From Comamonadaceae bacterium (GTDB lineage: Bacteria > Pseudomonadota > Gammaproteobacteria > Burkholderiales > Burkholderiaceae_C): a DNA stretch of 62,876 bases. The stretch lies in assembly GCA_015999985.1 (NCBI GenBank), contig JAECRA010000022.1:1-62876 (forward strand), in the 5' to 3' direction. A program made the position numbers and the translations under genes. Each line of letters opens with the position of its first letter. Positions within the stretch are counted from its first letter, which is position 1. A model generated the notes under the pieces. It searched no databases. It worked only from the letters and a program-made list of their open reading frames with translations, and was not told the DNA's origin. Below are positions 8,495 through 16,925 of the stretch, piece after piece.

Positions 8495-9415
8495 CTATTC
8501 AATATTCTGTATCTGCTCGCGCATCTGCTCGATCAGCACTTTCATATCCACGGATATCCGCGTCAGTTCCAGCACAGTTGATTTTGAACCCAGGGTATTG
8601 GCTTCACGGTGCAGCTCCTGAATCAGGAAGTCCAGCCGTTTGCCGACTTCTCCACCTTTCTTCAAGATGGCCTGGATTTCATCCAGGTGGGAGAGCAGCC
8701 GGCCCAACTCTTCCGATACGTCGATGCGGATTGCAAAGGCGGTGGCTTCGCTCAGCGCCCTTTCCTGGGCTGCAGCGGCAGGCGGCGCATTGTCCACCCC
8801 TGCCAAGGCGTCGTTCCAGCGCGCGAGAAAGCGCTGCGTCTGGCCGTCCACTGCTTTGGGGATCAGGGGTTCGGCTTCGCCGGCAAGTCGCCGCAGCTCC
8901 TTCAAGCGGACTTCCAGCAGCTGGGCCAAGCGTGCGCCTTCGCGTGCGCGGGCCTGCACAAACTCTTCCAGAACGGTCTGGGCAAGCGGCAGAACGGCTT
9001 CAGTGATGCTTGCAGCACTTTGATCTTCGGAGCCGCCGGCCAGGCGCAAGACGTCTGCAACAGAGAGTGCTGGCGCGTCTGGCAACCAGGCGCGAACCTG
9101 ATCCTGTACCGAAGACAGACGCTGCAATGCGCGTGGGGAGGGTTCCTGCAGGCCTGAAGAATCGCGGCCCTCAATGTAGGCACGCAACTCCACCTTGCCA
9201 CGCTTGAGTCGTTTGACCAGCAATTCGCGCAAGGCGGGTTCTTGCTGCCGCAACTCATCCGGAAGCCGAAATTGCAGATCCAGGAAGCGGCTGTTGACTG
9301 AACGCAATTCAATGGCGAGGCGCAAACGCGACGCCTTGGCTGCTGAAGATGCTTCTTCAGGCTTTGGGGCCGCTTGTTGACCGCTTGCGTAGCTGGTCAT
9401 ACTGTAAACTGACAT
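8495..9415 (-). CDS. yicC: YicC/YloC-family endoribonuclease
   Basis: A 306-residue member of the YicC family, whose E. coli founder is linked to RNA decay as an endoribonuclease. The start MSVYSMTSYASG matches the family signature MI.SMT.YG, followed by ELRSVNSRFLDLQFRLP. The C-terminal half contains the conserved block GKRLDFLIQELHREANTLGSKS and a final helix VDMKVLIEQMREQIQNIE (family end pattern KxxIEQ.REQ.QN.E). Length is slightly above the usual 290 because of an Ala-rich insertion at residues 12-28. It is divergent from the protein kinase gene with an 83-bp gap. Confidence 0.93.
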   Translation of the reverse strand: MSVYSMTSYASGQQAAPKPEEASSAAKASRLRLAIELRSVNSRFLDLQFRLPDELRQQEPALRELLVKRLKRGKVELRAYIEGRDSSGLQEPSPRALQRLSSVQDQVRAWLPDAPALSVADVLRLAGGSEDQSAASITEAVLPLAQTVLEEFVQARAREGARLAQLLEVRLKELRRLAGEAEPLIPKAVDGQTQRFLARWNDALAGVDNAPPAAAAQERALSEATAFAIRIDVSEELGRLLSHLDEIQAILKKGGEVGKRLDFLIQELHREANTLGSKSTVLELTRISVDMKVLIEQMREQIQNIE

Positions 9416-9498
9416 TTAAACCTTTCCGGGGTACGACGGTCTTGGCGGCCATTTTCTATCACCCGGTACAGACCGTCTGGGGATACTTGCCGCAAATT

Positions 9499-10500
9499 AT
9501 GTCAAAGCCGAAGCCAAGCCCTCTGCCGCCGAAGACGGTGATCGGCGGATATCGCATTGTGCGCAAGCTTTCAGCGGGCGGCTTCGGGGTGGTCTATCTG
9601 GCGACCGACAAGGACGGACAACAGGTCGCAATCAAAGAATACCTCCCTTCTGCTCTGTCCACTCGGGCGCCTGGAGAGTTGGTGCCTCAGGTGGCTTCGG
9701 AGAAGTTGTCGCTCTACCGTCTTGGCCTCAAGAGTTTCTTTGAAGAGGGGCGCTCTCTGGCCCAGATTTCGCACGCATCAGTTGTCAGCGTGTTGAATTT
9801 CTTCCGAGAAAATGAAACTGTCTACATGGTGATGAATTATCTGGAAGGTGCCACCTTACAGGATTTCATCGTGACCGCACGCGACCTCAAAAAGCAGAAG
9901 GTCTTTCGAGAATCCACCATTCGCTCGCTTTTTGATGAAATTCTTCGTGGCCTGCGAATCGTCCATCAGCACAAGATGCTGCATCTGGACCTGAAACCCG
10001 CCAACATATTCATCACCAATGACAACAAGGCGGTCATGCTCGATTTCGGCGCTGCGCGAGAGGTGCTGAACAAGGACGGAAATTTCACCCGTCCCATGTA
10101 CACGCCCGGATTTGCAGCGCCAGAGATGTACCGGCGTGATTCCACCATGGGTCCCTGGACGGACATCTACGCCATTGGCGGATGCATCTACTCCTGCATG
10201 CAAGGCTATCCACCCAACGACGCTCCCCAGCGGCTTGACAAGGATAGGCTGGGTTTGTCGCTGACTCGCATGCGGGGGGTGTACTCGGACAATCTGATCG
10301 AAATGGTTGAGTGGTGCATGTCGCTGGACCCCCTGTCGCGTCCCCAATCGGTGTTTGCGCTGCAGAAGGAACTTGGCCGTGAGGGAGAACGCCAATACAC
10401 CAAGCTTTCAGTTGGTGAAAAAGTACGGTTACAGTTTGATAATGTGATGTCCGATGCAAAAAAGAACATCATGCGTGCTACCCGGTTCAGCCCTAAATAA
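9499..10500 (+). CDS. Serine/threonine protein kinase (bacterial Hanks type)
   Basis: A 333-residue cytoplasmic kinase without a membrane segment. The start at ATG 9499 is preferred; the longer frame from 9349 would overlap yicC and adds non-kinase sequence. All core motifs are present: glycine loop KLSAGGFGVVYLA (about residues 23-35), invariant Lys in VAIKEYLP, catalytic loop HLDLKPANIF (HxDxKxxN), DFG in LDFGAAR, and an APE-type AAPEMY. A long insert with a Tyr/Leu-rich segment follows the Lys. It is paired with the PP2C phosphatase 91 bp downstream, which probably reverses its phosphorylations. No target-recognition domain is seen, so substrates are unknown. Confidence 0.92.
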   Translation: MSKPKPSPLPPKTVIGGYRIVRKLSAGGFGVVYLATDKDGQQVAIKEYLPSALSTRAPGELVPQVASEKLSLYRLGLKSFFEEGRSLAQISHASVVSVLNFFRENETVYMVMNYLEGATLQDFIVTARDLKKQKVFRESTIRSLFDEILRGLRIVHQHKMLHLDLKPANIFITNDNKAVMLDFGAAREVLNKDGNFTRPMYTPGFAAPEMYRRDSTMGPWTDIYAIGGCIYSCMQGYPPNDAPQRLDKDRLGLSLTRMRGVYSDNLIEMVEWCMSLDPLSRPQSVFALQKELGREGERQYTKLSVGEKVRLQFDNVMSDAKKNIMRATRFSPK

Positions 10501-10591
10501 TGCGCACAATGACGTGGCTGAAGGGCTCTCGGCATAGGACCTTTCAAGACATGTGAACTTAGCCTGGACCGAAGCGAACTCCGTAAATCCG

Positions 10592-11503
10592 ATGAAATTC
10601 TCTGTATTCCAGCTCAGTCGCGTCGGCGGCCGTGAAAAAAACGAAGACCGCATGGGCTATTGCTTCACGCGCGAAGCCAGCATGTTCATGCTGGCTGATG
10701 GAATGGGAGGACATCCTGAAGGAGAGATGGCTGCCCAGATTGCCCTGCAGACCATGTCCTCCCGTTTTCAGCGTGACGCCAAGCCACGCCTGCCCGAAGT
10801 CGCGCCCTTCCTGAGCAGCGCCGTCAAAGCCGCCCACCAGCAAATCGTTCGACACGCAAGCGCACGGGCCATGCTGGACACGCCCCGAACCACGTTGGTG
10901 GTGGCTTTGATCCAGGGTGGGCAACTGTATTGGGTCCACTGTGGAGACTCACGTCTGTACGTCATGCGCGGCGGCCAGTTGCTTGCGCGCACCCGCGACC
11001 ACTCCTACATTGAAGCGCAAAGCCGTGTCGGCATGCCGCTAAAAGGCGTCAACCGCAACGTTTTATTCACCTGCCTGGGTTCGGCCGTTCGGCCTGTTTT
11101 TGATATTTCCGGGCCTTTGCTATTGCGTGAGGGCGACAAGATCTTGCTCTGCTCGGATGGCCTTTGGAGCTGTGTGGACGACAAGCGTATTGTGCTGGCG
11201 CTATCGGAAAATCCTGTCGCCAAGGCAGTGCCGGAACTGGTGGATGAAGCACTGAGAAATGGCGGTGCCCAGGCAGACAATGTGACAGCGTTGGCGCTTG
11301 AGTGGGAGGGATCATCGCACCGAGCCGATGCTGCGAAGGATGGATTCACTCAAACGGATACCATGAGCCTGGAAGGCTTTGCTTCCACCATTCAATCGGA
11401 CGAACTCGAGCCCACGGGGGGGAGCCTGGATGAACGAGCGATCGATCGTTCCATCGAGGAAATCAACCAAGCCATCCAGCGCTCGATAGACCGCAGACGC
11501 TAA
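10592..11503 (+). CDS. PP2C-family serine/threonine phosphatase
   Basis: A 303-residue metal-dependent phosphatase. ATG 10592 (MKFSVFQLSRVGGREKNEDR) is chosen over the GTG at 10553 because family members start close to the first strand. Metal-binding motifs are intact: NEDRMG at the N terminus, LADGMGGH, HCGDSRLYVM and the terminal GGAQADNVTALAL. After residue about 245 there is an acidic, Ser/Thr-rich tail of some 55 residues, ending in an Arg-rich helix (IDRSIEEINQAIQRSIDRRR), which is not part of the catalytic fold and may bind a partner. It presumably counteracts the upstream kinase. A T6SS phosphorylation role (PppA type) is not supported because no T6SS genes are nearby. Confidence 0.9.
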   Translation: MKFSVFQLSRVGGREKNEDRMGYCFTREASMFMLADGMGGHPEGEMAAQIALQTMSSRFQRDAKPRLPEVAPFLSSAVKAAHQQIVRHASARAMLDTPRTTLVVALIQGGQLYWVHCGDSRLYVMRGGQLLARTRDHSYIEAQSRVGMPLKGVNRNVLFTCLGSAVRPVFDISGPLLLREGDKILLCSDGLWSCVDDKRIVLALSENPVAKAVPELVDEALRNGGAQADNVTALALEWEGSSHRADAAKDGFTQTDTMSLEGFASTIQSDELEPTGGSLDERAIDRSIEEINQAIQRSIDRRR

Positions 11504-11689
11504 TCGCAAATCTCAGGGCTGCACCGTTTTAATGGTGATTCGATCCGCTTGGGCTGCCCCTTGCGGATCTCTTCAATTGGCTGCTTCATGGCCTTCTCTC
11601 AACGGCGGAGCGCAGGCTCTGAGAAAATGGTTCATCTGCGCTGATGTGTCCAGCCGCACAGCTATATTCCTACCATTCAATCCTCCTAC

Positions 11690-12433
11690 ATGACTGCATC
11701 TTCTACATCTGGCTTGACGCAACGAATCGGCCGCGCGGCCAACGAGCTTCGCCCTGTGCGTATCACCCGTCATTACACCTTGCATGCCGAAGGATCTGTG
11801 CTCATTGAGTTCGGCAACACCCGGGTGTTGTGCAATGCCTCCGTTGAGGAAAAAGTGCCTCCGCACAAGCGGGGCAGCGGAGAAGGCTGGGTGACTGCAG
11901 AATATGGAATGCTGCCCCGCGCCACGCACACTCGGGGTGATCGGGAAGCCGCGCGCGGCAAACAGAGCGGCCGCACCCAGGAAATCCAACGTTTGATTGG
12001 TCGCAGCTTGCGGGCGGTTTTTGACCTCAAAAAACTCGGAGAGCGCACGCTGCATCTTGACTGTGATGTCATCCAGGCCGATGGCGGCACACGAACCGCC
12101 AGTATTACCGGCGCGTTCATTGCCGCTCAGGACGCAGTGAACTGGCTCATGCAGCGCGGCACCTTGACGGAGTCCCCCATCGTTCAACCTGTGGCGGCCA
12201 TATCGGTAGGTATCGTGGGGGGTGTTCCACTGCTTGATATTGACTACAGTGAAGACTCTGCTTGCGACACCGACATGAACGTCGTCATGACCGGTGCCGG
12301 CCACTTCGTGGAAGTTCAGGGAACGGCCGAAGGCGCTGCGTTTTCACGCGCCGAAATGAATGAACTGCTCGCGCTGGCAGAAAAAGGCATTTCTGAATTG
12401 ATTGCCGCTCAGCAGCAAGCGCTGTTGAAATAA
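11690..12433 (+). CDS. rph: Ribonuclease PH
   Basis: A 247-residue phosphorolytic 3'-5' exoribonuclease that trims the 3' ends of tRNA precursors. Family blocks are clear: [25 protein letters not shown] at the start (given here in the ATG 11690 frame), an [12 protein letters not shown] loop, the [15 protein letters not shown] helix important for hexamer and RNA contacts, and [20 protein letters not shown] with the phosphate-binding site. Length fits the family (about 238-250). Upstream, 186 bp separate it from the phosphatase. rdgB follows by 30 bp, so rph-rdgB-hemW form an operon. Confidence 0.97.
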   Translation: MTASSTSGLTQRIGRAANELRPVRITRHYTLHAEGSVLIEFGNTRVLCNASVEEKVPPHKRGSGEGWVTAEYGMLPRATHTRGDREAARGKQSGRTQEIQRLIGRSLRAVFDLKKLGERTLHLDCDVIQADGGTRTASITGAFIAAQDAVNWLMQRGTLTESPIVQPVAAISVGIVGGVPLLDIDYSEDSACDTDMNVVMTGAGHFVEVQGTAEGAAFSRAEMNELLALAEKGISELIAAQQQALLK

Positions 12434-12463
12434 TGCTGCTCGTGCGCAGGTGAGAACAAGGTT

Positions 12464-13063
12464 ATGAAAATCGTATTGGCTTCGAATAATCAGGGGAAGC
12501 TGGCTGAATTGCAGGCCATGCTTGCACCCTTGCAGATGACGCTGGTGCGCCAGTCCGAGATGGGAATTGGCGAAGCGGAAGAGCCTTACCGCACATTTGT
12601 TGAAAACGCGTTGACCAAGGCGCGGCACGCTAGTGCGGCCAGCGGCTTGCCGGCCTTGGCAGATGATGCCGGTCTGTGCGTCGATGCCTTTGGTGGCCTG
12701 CCTGGGGTGGATACGGCCTACTACGCTACCCAGTTTGGCTACGAAAAAAGTGATGCGAACAACGTACGTGCCTTGCTCGAACAAATGCGGGATGTAGACC
12801 ATCGCCGCGCCGCCCTGGTCAGTACCTTGGTCGCGCTGCGCAGTGCGGACGACCCGGAGCCTTTAATTGCCGTAGGCAGGGCTGTGGGAGAAATTGTTCG
12901 CGAGCCCAAGGGCCATAATGGCTTTGGTTTTGACCCTGTGATGTTTATTCCCAAGTTTGGAAAGACATTTGCGGAACTGCCCCCGGAAGTCAAGAACGCG
13001 CACAGCCATCGCGGCCAAGCCGCGCAGGCCATGGTAGCTCTCATGCGTGAACGCTGGCTGTGA
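12464..13063 (+). CDS. rdgB: RdgB/HAM1 non-canonical purine NTP pyrophosphatase
   Basis: A 199-residue enzyme that hydrolyses dITP, XTP and similar damaged purine triphosphates to monophosphates, keeping them out of DNA and RNA. Motifs: VLASNNQGKLAEL at the N terminus (triphosphate-binding loop), LADDAGLCVDAFGGLPGVDT (substrate and metal pocket), GHNGFGFDPVM and a final SHRGQAAQAM, all characteristic. Its TGA stop overlaps the GTG start of hemW, indicating translational coupling. Confidence 0.97.
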   Translation: MKIVLASNNQGKLAELQAMLAPLQMTLVRQSEMGIGEAEEPYRTFVENALTKARHASAASGLPALADDAGLCVDAFGGLPGVDTAYYATQFGYEKSDANNVRALLEQMRDVDHRRAALVSTLVALRSADDPEPLIAVGRAVGEIVREPKGHNGFGFDPVMFIPKFGKTFAELPPEVKNAHSHRGQAAQAMVALMRERWL

Positions 13064-14277
13064 AAGACATCACGCACTACATGCGCTATGGCACGCTGCA
13101 GCTACCTGCGCTGCCACCGCTTTCACTTTATGTGCATCTGCCCTGGTGCTTGAAAAAGTGCCCCTATTGCGACTTCAATTCACACGAGCCTCGTGCGGGT
13201 GTTGATAAAGCGGCGCAGCAGACGCGTTACGTGGATGCGCTGATTCAAGACCTTGAAGCCAGCTTGCCGCTCATATGGGGCCGCCAGATCCACAGCGTTT
13301 TCATTGGGGGCGGCACCCCCAGTTTGTTCGAGCCTGAGGCCATCGACCGACTGATTGCTGCCATCAGGGCACGGGTGCAGCTTGCGCCATTGTGCGAAAT
13401 CACGCTGGAAGCCAATCCTGGTACGTTCGAGCGCGAACGCTTTGCTGCTTTCCGCGGGGCGGGCGTGACCCGCCTTTCCATCGGTGTGCAAAGCTTCAAT
13501 GATGACAACCTGAGAGCTCTGGGGCGTGTGCATGATGGCGCTCAGGCGCTTGCAGCGGTAGAAGAAGCTGCCAGGTCCTTTGAGACCTTCAATCTGGACC
13601 TCATGTACGCGCTACCCGGTCAGACCCTGAAAGGCCTGGAGCAGGATGTACACACCGCTTTGGCCCTGTCACCCCCTCACATTTCGATCTATCACCTCAC
13701 GATAGAGCCGAACACGGTGTTCTTCAAGTTTCCACCCAAGGTCCCGGATGAAGACAGTGCCTGGACCATGCTTGATCGCATTACAGAACTCACTGCCAGC
13801 GCTGGCCTGGAACGTTACGAAGTGTCCGCCTATGCACGGCCAGGTCATCGCAGTGTGCATAACCTCAACTATTGGCAGTTTGGCGACTACCTGGGATTGG
13901 GCGCAGGGGCTCACGGCAAGCTGAGCTTTGCACATCGAATCATTCGCCAGGTTCGCTACCGTGAGCCGGACCTTTATATGGACAAGGCGCTGTCAGGAGA
14001 TGCGATCGCGCAGGAGCATGAGGTGGTGCGCAAGGATCTGCCTTTTGAATTCATGCTGAATGCCTTCCGGTTGAGAGACGGATTCTCATTGCAGGATTTT
14101 GCAGACCGTACCGGAATGCCTCCCAGCAGCATCGCGGAATCTTTGAAGACGGCCGAGAAAAACGGCTTGATTGAACGAGAGGGTGTGTGGGTGCGACCAA
14201 CCGAGCGCGGTTTCGATTTCCTCAGCGATCTACAGGAGCTGTTCCTTCCCGAGGACGGCGGAGAAAAAGCTTCGTAG
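13060..14277 (+). CDS. hemW: HemW, heme chaperone / radical SAM protein
   Basis: A 405-residue radical SAM protein of the HemN-like subfamily. Formerly annotated as oxygen-independent coproporphyrinogen III oxidase, HemW is now regarded as a heme-insertion chaperone. The cluster motif CLKKCPYC (Cx3CxxC with Tyr) follows YVHLPW at about residue 22. IGGGTPSLF, the SAM-contact strand TLEANPGTF and RLSIGVQSFND follow. The C-terminal HemN_C-like domain includes EHEVVRKDLPFEFMLNAFRL. The GTG start (13060) overlaps the rdgB stop by 4 bp; an in-frame ATG at 13081 would remove seven residues. It lacks the extra N-terminal Cys of true HemN. Confidence 0.93.
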   Translation: MKDITHYMRYGTLQLPALPPLSLYVHLPWCLKKCPYCDFNSHEPRAGVDKAAQQTRYVDALIQDLEASLPLIWGRQIHSVFIGGGTPSLFEPEAIDRLIAAIRARVQLAPLCEITLEANPGTFERERFAAFRGAGVTRLSIGVQSFNDDNLRALGRVHDGAQALAAVEEAARSFETFNLDLMYALPGQTLKGLEQDVHTALALSPPHISIYHLTIEPNTVFFKFPPKVPDEDSAWTMLDRITELTASAGLERYEVSAYARPGHRSVHNLNYWQFGDYLGLGAGAHGKLSFAHRIIRQVRYREPDLYMDKALSGDAIAQEHEVVRKDLPFEFMLNAFRLRDGFSLQDFADRTGMPPSSIAESLKTAEKNGLIEREGVWVRPTERGFDFLSDLQELFLPEDGGEKAS

Positions 14278-14416
14278 GCCTGAACTGACGCCGAGTAGGT
14301 GCGTACGCTGACTGACCTCAGCAGCAAATTTTTCTAAAGTAAACCCATCGCAGACGCTTTGTGTCCTGACTCTCAGGACCGGCTCGGTGAACCACTTTAG
14401 ATACAAGGAGCTGAAT

Positions 14417-14632
14417 ATGAATGAAGACCGCGTTAAAGGAAATTGGCTGCAATTCAAAGGCAAGGTTAAAGAGCAGTGGGGCAAGTTGACCGATGATGAT
14501 CTTGACGTGATCGCAGGCAAACGTGATCAGTTCATCGGCAAGCTCCAAGAGCGCCAAGGTATCGCCAAAGATGTTGCTGAAAAGGAATTGACCGATTGGG
14601 AATCCCGCAACAAGGATTTCCGCTGGGATTAA
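14417..14632 (+). CDS. CsbD-family stress protein
   Basis: A 71-residue, highly charged small protein of the CsbD/YjbJ family, often induced by general stress and of unknown biochemical role. The start is set at ATG 14417 because AAGGAG sits at 14406-14411; an upstream in-frame ATG at 14387 adds ten residues with no ribosome site. The sequence opens MNEDRVKGNWLQFKGKVKEQ and continues with the family's WGKLTDDDLDVIAGKRDQ repeat. It is cytoplasmic. A strong intrinsic terminator follows at 14676-14713, so it is probably a single-gene unit. Confidence 0.93.
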   Translation: MNEDRVKGNWLQFKGKVKEQWGKLTDDDLDVIAGKRDQFIGKLQERQGIAKDVAEKELTDWESRNKDFRWD

Positions 14633-14675
14633 GTCTCCCAAATCGGTATCAGCTTAAGGGCTGAGGCCATCCGTT

Positions 14676-14713
14676 AAAAAGCCGCACTGCGAATTTCGCA
14701 GTGCGGCTTTTTT
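14676..14713 (+). terminator. Intrinsic terminator after csbD-like gene
   Basis: GCCGCACTGCGA (14681-14692) pairs perfectly with TCGCAGTGCGGC (14696-14707) around a 3-nt ATT loop, followed by TTTTTT (14708-14713). An A-run precedes the stem, so it could also terminate minus-strand transcription. Confidence 0.92.
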
Positions 14714-14810
14714 GTTGCGCCGTTTAGACAATGTCTTGTGACAAAAGAGAATGGCTCATGTTCGTTAACTCTAAACCTTCAAGAGGCTCGGCTGAGCCGC
14801 TGTGCAGGTT

Positions 14811-15089
14811 TCAGATTTGGCGCCTACGCATAGAGCCCACGCCAAACATCAATAAGATGGACGACAAGCCCAGAAGCGACCATTGGCCGATTGTGGGGAC
14901 CGCAGTTGGAGTCGTAGGGACAGCAGGCGCATCGCTGCGTTGGCTTTTATCGCCAATAGCTCGGCTATTGGCCACAAAATCTGCCTTGCGCTGCATCTCT
15001 ATCATCGACCCGCGCTTCCCGCCAGAGTTTTGAACACAGTCGTCCCTAGGGGTTGAGGCTGTTGCGCCAGGACCTATGCCGCAGGTCAC
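14811..15089 (-). pseudogene. Short frame ending in an IPTL-CTERM-type tail, probably a gene remnant
   Basis: A 92-codon frame whose last ~30 residues match the IPTL-CTERM sorting tail: a VPTIGQWSLLGLSS motif, one hydrophobic segment, then an Arg cluster (MRRRQ). Such tails normally end larger secreted proteins. Here the preceding 55-60 residues have no signal peptide and no recognisable domain, and the GTG start (15089) overlaps the stop codon of the LOG-family gene. It is most simply the surviving 3' end of a deleted gene. A genuinely translated short product, coupled to the upstream gene, is the alternative. Confidence 0.5.
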
Positions 15090-15706
15090 TAAATCTCTTC
15101 GAGGCGCGTTGCGGTAGGTAGGCCTGCGCGCTCGATCAATTTTTCCAACAACGCCGCCGGACGTTCGCTTACCTCAATCAACCGCATTTGACCTTCGTCC
15201 ATGAAGCCTTGGTTCACGCTGTGTCCTAGAAAATCCAGCATGCTGCTGTAATAGCTGTCGTGATTTAGCAAGCCCAGCGGTTTATTGTGATAGCCCAATT
15301 GGCGCCATGTCCAGGTTTCGAAGAATTCTTCGAAAGTTCCTATGCCACCTGGCAATGCGAGAAACGCGTCCGAGTGCTCAGCCATGAGGCGTTTGCGCTC
15401 GTGCATGGTGTCCACAATCAGCAGTTCGGTGCAGCCCCTGTGGGCGTGCTCTCGGTCCACCAGAGCCTGAGGGATGACGCCGATCACTCGCGCTCCAGCT
15501 TCCAGCGCTGCGTCCGCTACGACACCCATCAAGCCGCTGCGACCCCCGCCATAGACCAGTTGGCCTTGGTGTTCGCCAATCCAATGTCCTACTTCGCGTG
15601 CGACCTCAGCGTAAGCGGGGGTGGCTCCGTTGCGCGAGCCGCAGTACACGCAGAGAGAGAAAGCGGGCTCTTGCCCGGGATTGGAAACGGAATCAGTGGT
15701 TTTCAT
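15089..15706 (-). CDS. LOG-family nucleotide 5'-monophosphate phosphoribohydrolase (TIGR00730 type)
   Basis: A 205-residue Rossmann-fold protein. Homologues cleave nucleoside 5'-monophosphates (AMP or cytokinin ribotides) to base and ribose 5-phosphate. Motifs: FSLCVYCGSRNG at the start, LVYGGGRSGLMGVVADAAL (nucleotide-binding loop), MHERKRLM and the catalytic PGGIGTFEEFFE. The start at ATG 15706 is set by the ATGA overlap with the dgkA stop; the longer frame to 15820 runs inside dgkA. It probably forms an operon with dgkA. Confidence 0.92.
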   Translation of the reverse strand: MKTTDSVSNPGQEPAFSLCVYCGSRNGATPAYAEVAREVGHWIGEHQGQLVYGGGRSGLMGVVADAALEAGARVIGVIPQALVDREHAHRGCTELLIVDTMHERKRLMAEHSDAFLALPGGIGTFEEFFETWTWRQLGYHNKPLGLLNHDSYYSSMLDFLGHSVNQGFMDEGQMRLIEVSERPAALLEKLIERAGLPTATRLEEI

Positions 15707-16140
15707 AAAACGAAAAATTTGACATAAATGGCCGCCAGCCAGATGCCAGTGGCCAGTAACAAGCTCAGCAGCACCGCGGCGCTGCCCATATCTTTGGCAC
15801 GCTTGGAGAGATCGTGCCATTCCGGCCCGATGCGGTCGATGGCGGTCTCAATACCCGTATTGAGCAACTCGACAATCATCACGATCAGAACGGAGCCGGC
15901 GAGAAGCGCAGTTTCAGCCCAGCTTCTGCCCAACCAGAAAGCCATGGGAATGAGCGCCATGGCTGCAATGGCTTCCTGTCGGAACGCCGTTTCGTGCCAG
16001 CCTGCACGCAGGCCCTCAATGGAATAGCCGGTGGCGTGCCAGATACGGGATAGACCCGTCCTTGCCTTTTGTGGATTGACCGGCTGGTTGGGGTCCCTGG
16101 TGGGGTTGGCAGGTTTCGATGGAGTGGGCATGGAGCTCAT
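15703..16140 (-). CDS. dgkA: Diacylglycerol kinase
   Basis: A 145-residue small integral membrane kinase that phosphorylates diacylglycerol to phosphatidate, recycling lipid released by membrane-derived oligosaccharide or LPS modification. A 28-residue Pro-rich N-terminal extension precedes the core. Core signatures are the amphipathic helix with AFRQE, then three transmembrane helices, with the catalytic ELLNTGIETAIDRIG between the second and third. Start codon ATG 16140; a second ATG two codons later is also possible. It overlaps the downstream LOG-family gene by 4 bp. Confidence 0.95.
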   Translation of the reverse strand: MSSMPTPSKPANPTRDPNQPVNPQKARTGLSRIWHATGYSIEGLRAGWHETAFRQEAIAAMALIPMAFWLGRSWAETALLAGSVLIVMIVELLNTGIETAIDRIGPEWHDLSKRAKDMGSAAVLLSLLLATGIWLAAIYVKFFVL

Positions 16141-16233
16141 TCGGCCATTTTCACGCAGAGATATGGCAACTTGTTGATGATCGCGTTGCTGCCTTTATTT
16201 CTGCTTTTTTCCTGCGTTGCTCCTGGTTCTTTT

Positions 16234-16791
16234 TCAGTTTTTTGGCTTGGCCTTGTCTTTCGGCGGCAACCGCGGTGCTTCGACCAGACGAGTGCCTGCC
16301 CATACGTCGTGCCAGAACTGGCCGTGCTGCTGAAAGCGGCTGAGCAGAGCCCAGACGATGACCCATCCGATCATCAGAACGGAGATCTCACCACCCGAAA
16401 GGCCGAAGGGCGCCATGACCAGAAGTGGAGGCAGAAACCAGATCCAGCTCAAAAAATACCGCAAAAGCGCCCGCCACTGCGGAAGCGGGAGGCCGTTGGA
16501 GCCGACGACGCGAATGTGCCAGGTCTTCATCGCCAAGGTCTGTCCTTTGGACCAGAACCAGGCAAAGTAGATACCCGCGACTACAAAAATGAACGCTTGC
16601 AGGCCGTGCCGGTTCTGCAGGGCGTGGCGGGTCTGGGTAAGCGCGCTAAACAGGTACCCGGCCAAAAATACAACGGCAAACATGAGCGTGCCTTCGTACA
16701 GCCAGCAGGCCATGCGGCGCCACAGAGCAGGAGCGGTGAACGCTGTGGAAGGCGCGCTGGAAGAGGAGGGCATCATCAAAAACGTAGGCAA
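16234..16791 (-). CDS. RDD-family membrane protein
   Basis: A 185-residue protein with an Ala/Ser-rich N terminus and about three or four transmembrane helices. RDD proteins are named for conserved Arg and Asp residues: here Arg-Arg at the start of helix 1 (LWRRMACWLYEG) and a conserved GQTLAMKTWHIRVV loop, with a final FWHDVWAGTRLV. Some family members have been linked to Na+/H+ exchange, but the function of this branch is unknown. The tail is Lys/Pro-rich and cytoplasmic. It lies 134 bp downstream of the DUF3106 gene on the same strand and may be the last member of the sigma-factor cassette. The start could also be the next Met (16776). Confidence 0.85.
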   Translation of the reverse strand: MPTFLMMPSSSSAPSTAFTAPALWRRMACWLYEGTLMFAVVFLAGYLFSALTQTRHALQNRHGLQAFIFVVAGIYFAWFWSKGQTLAMKTWHIRVVGSNGLPLPQWRALLRYFLSWIWFLPPLLVMAPFGLSGGEISVLMIGWVIVWALLSRFQQHGQFWHDVWAGTRLVEAPRLPPKDKAKPKN

Positions 16792-16925
16792 GGATCCAAA
16801 TGGCCGGACCTGCTTTCAGCAGCCCTCACTGGACGATGGTGTCCTGGAAACATGAAGAAAATTGGACCGGAAAAACACTTCACGCCCCCCGGCTGGTGCC
16901 GTCAGCGCGATCCGGCGAGCATACC

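Noticed and set aside
9349-9498. Upstream extension of the protein kinase
   Set aside because: The extra 50 residues overlap yicC on the other strand and do not resemble kinase sequence; ATG 9499 is followed directly by the kinase fold.
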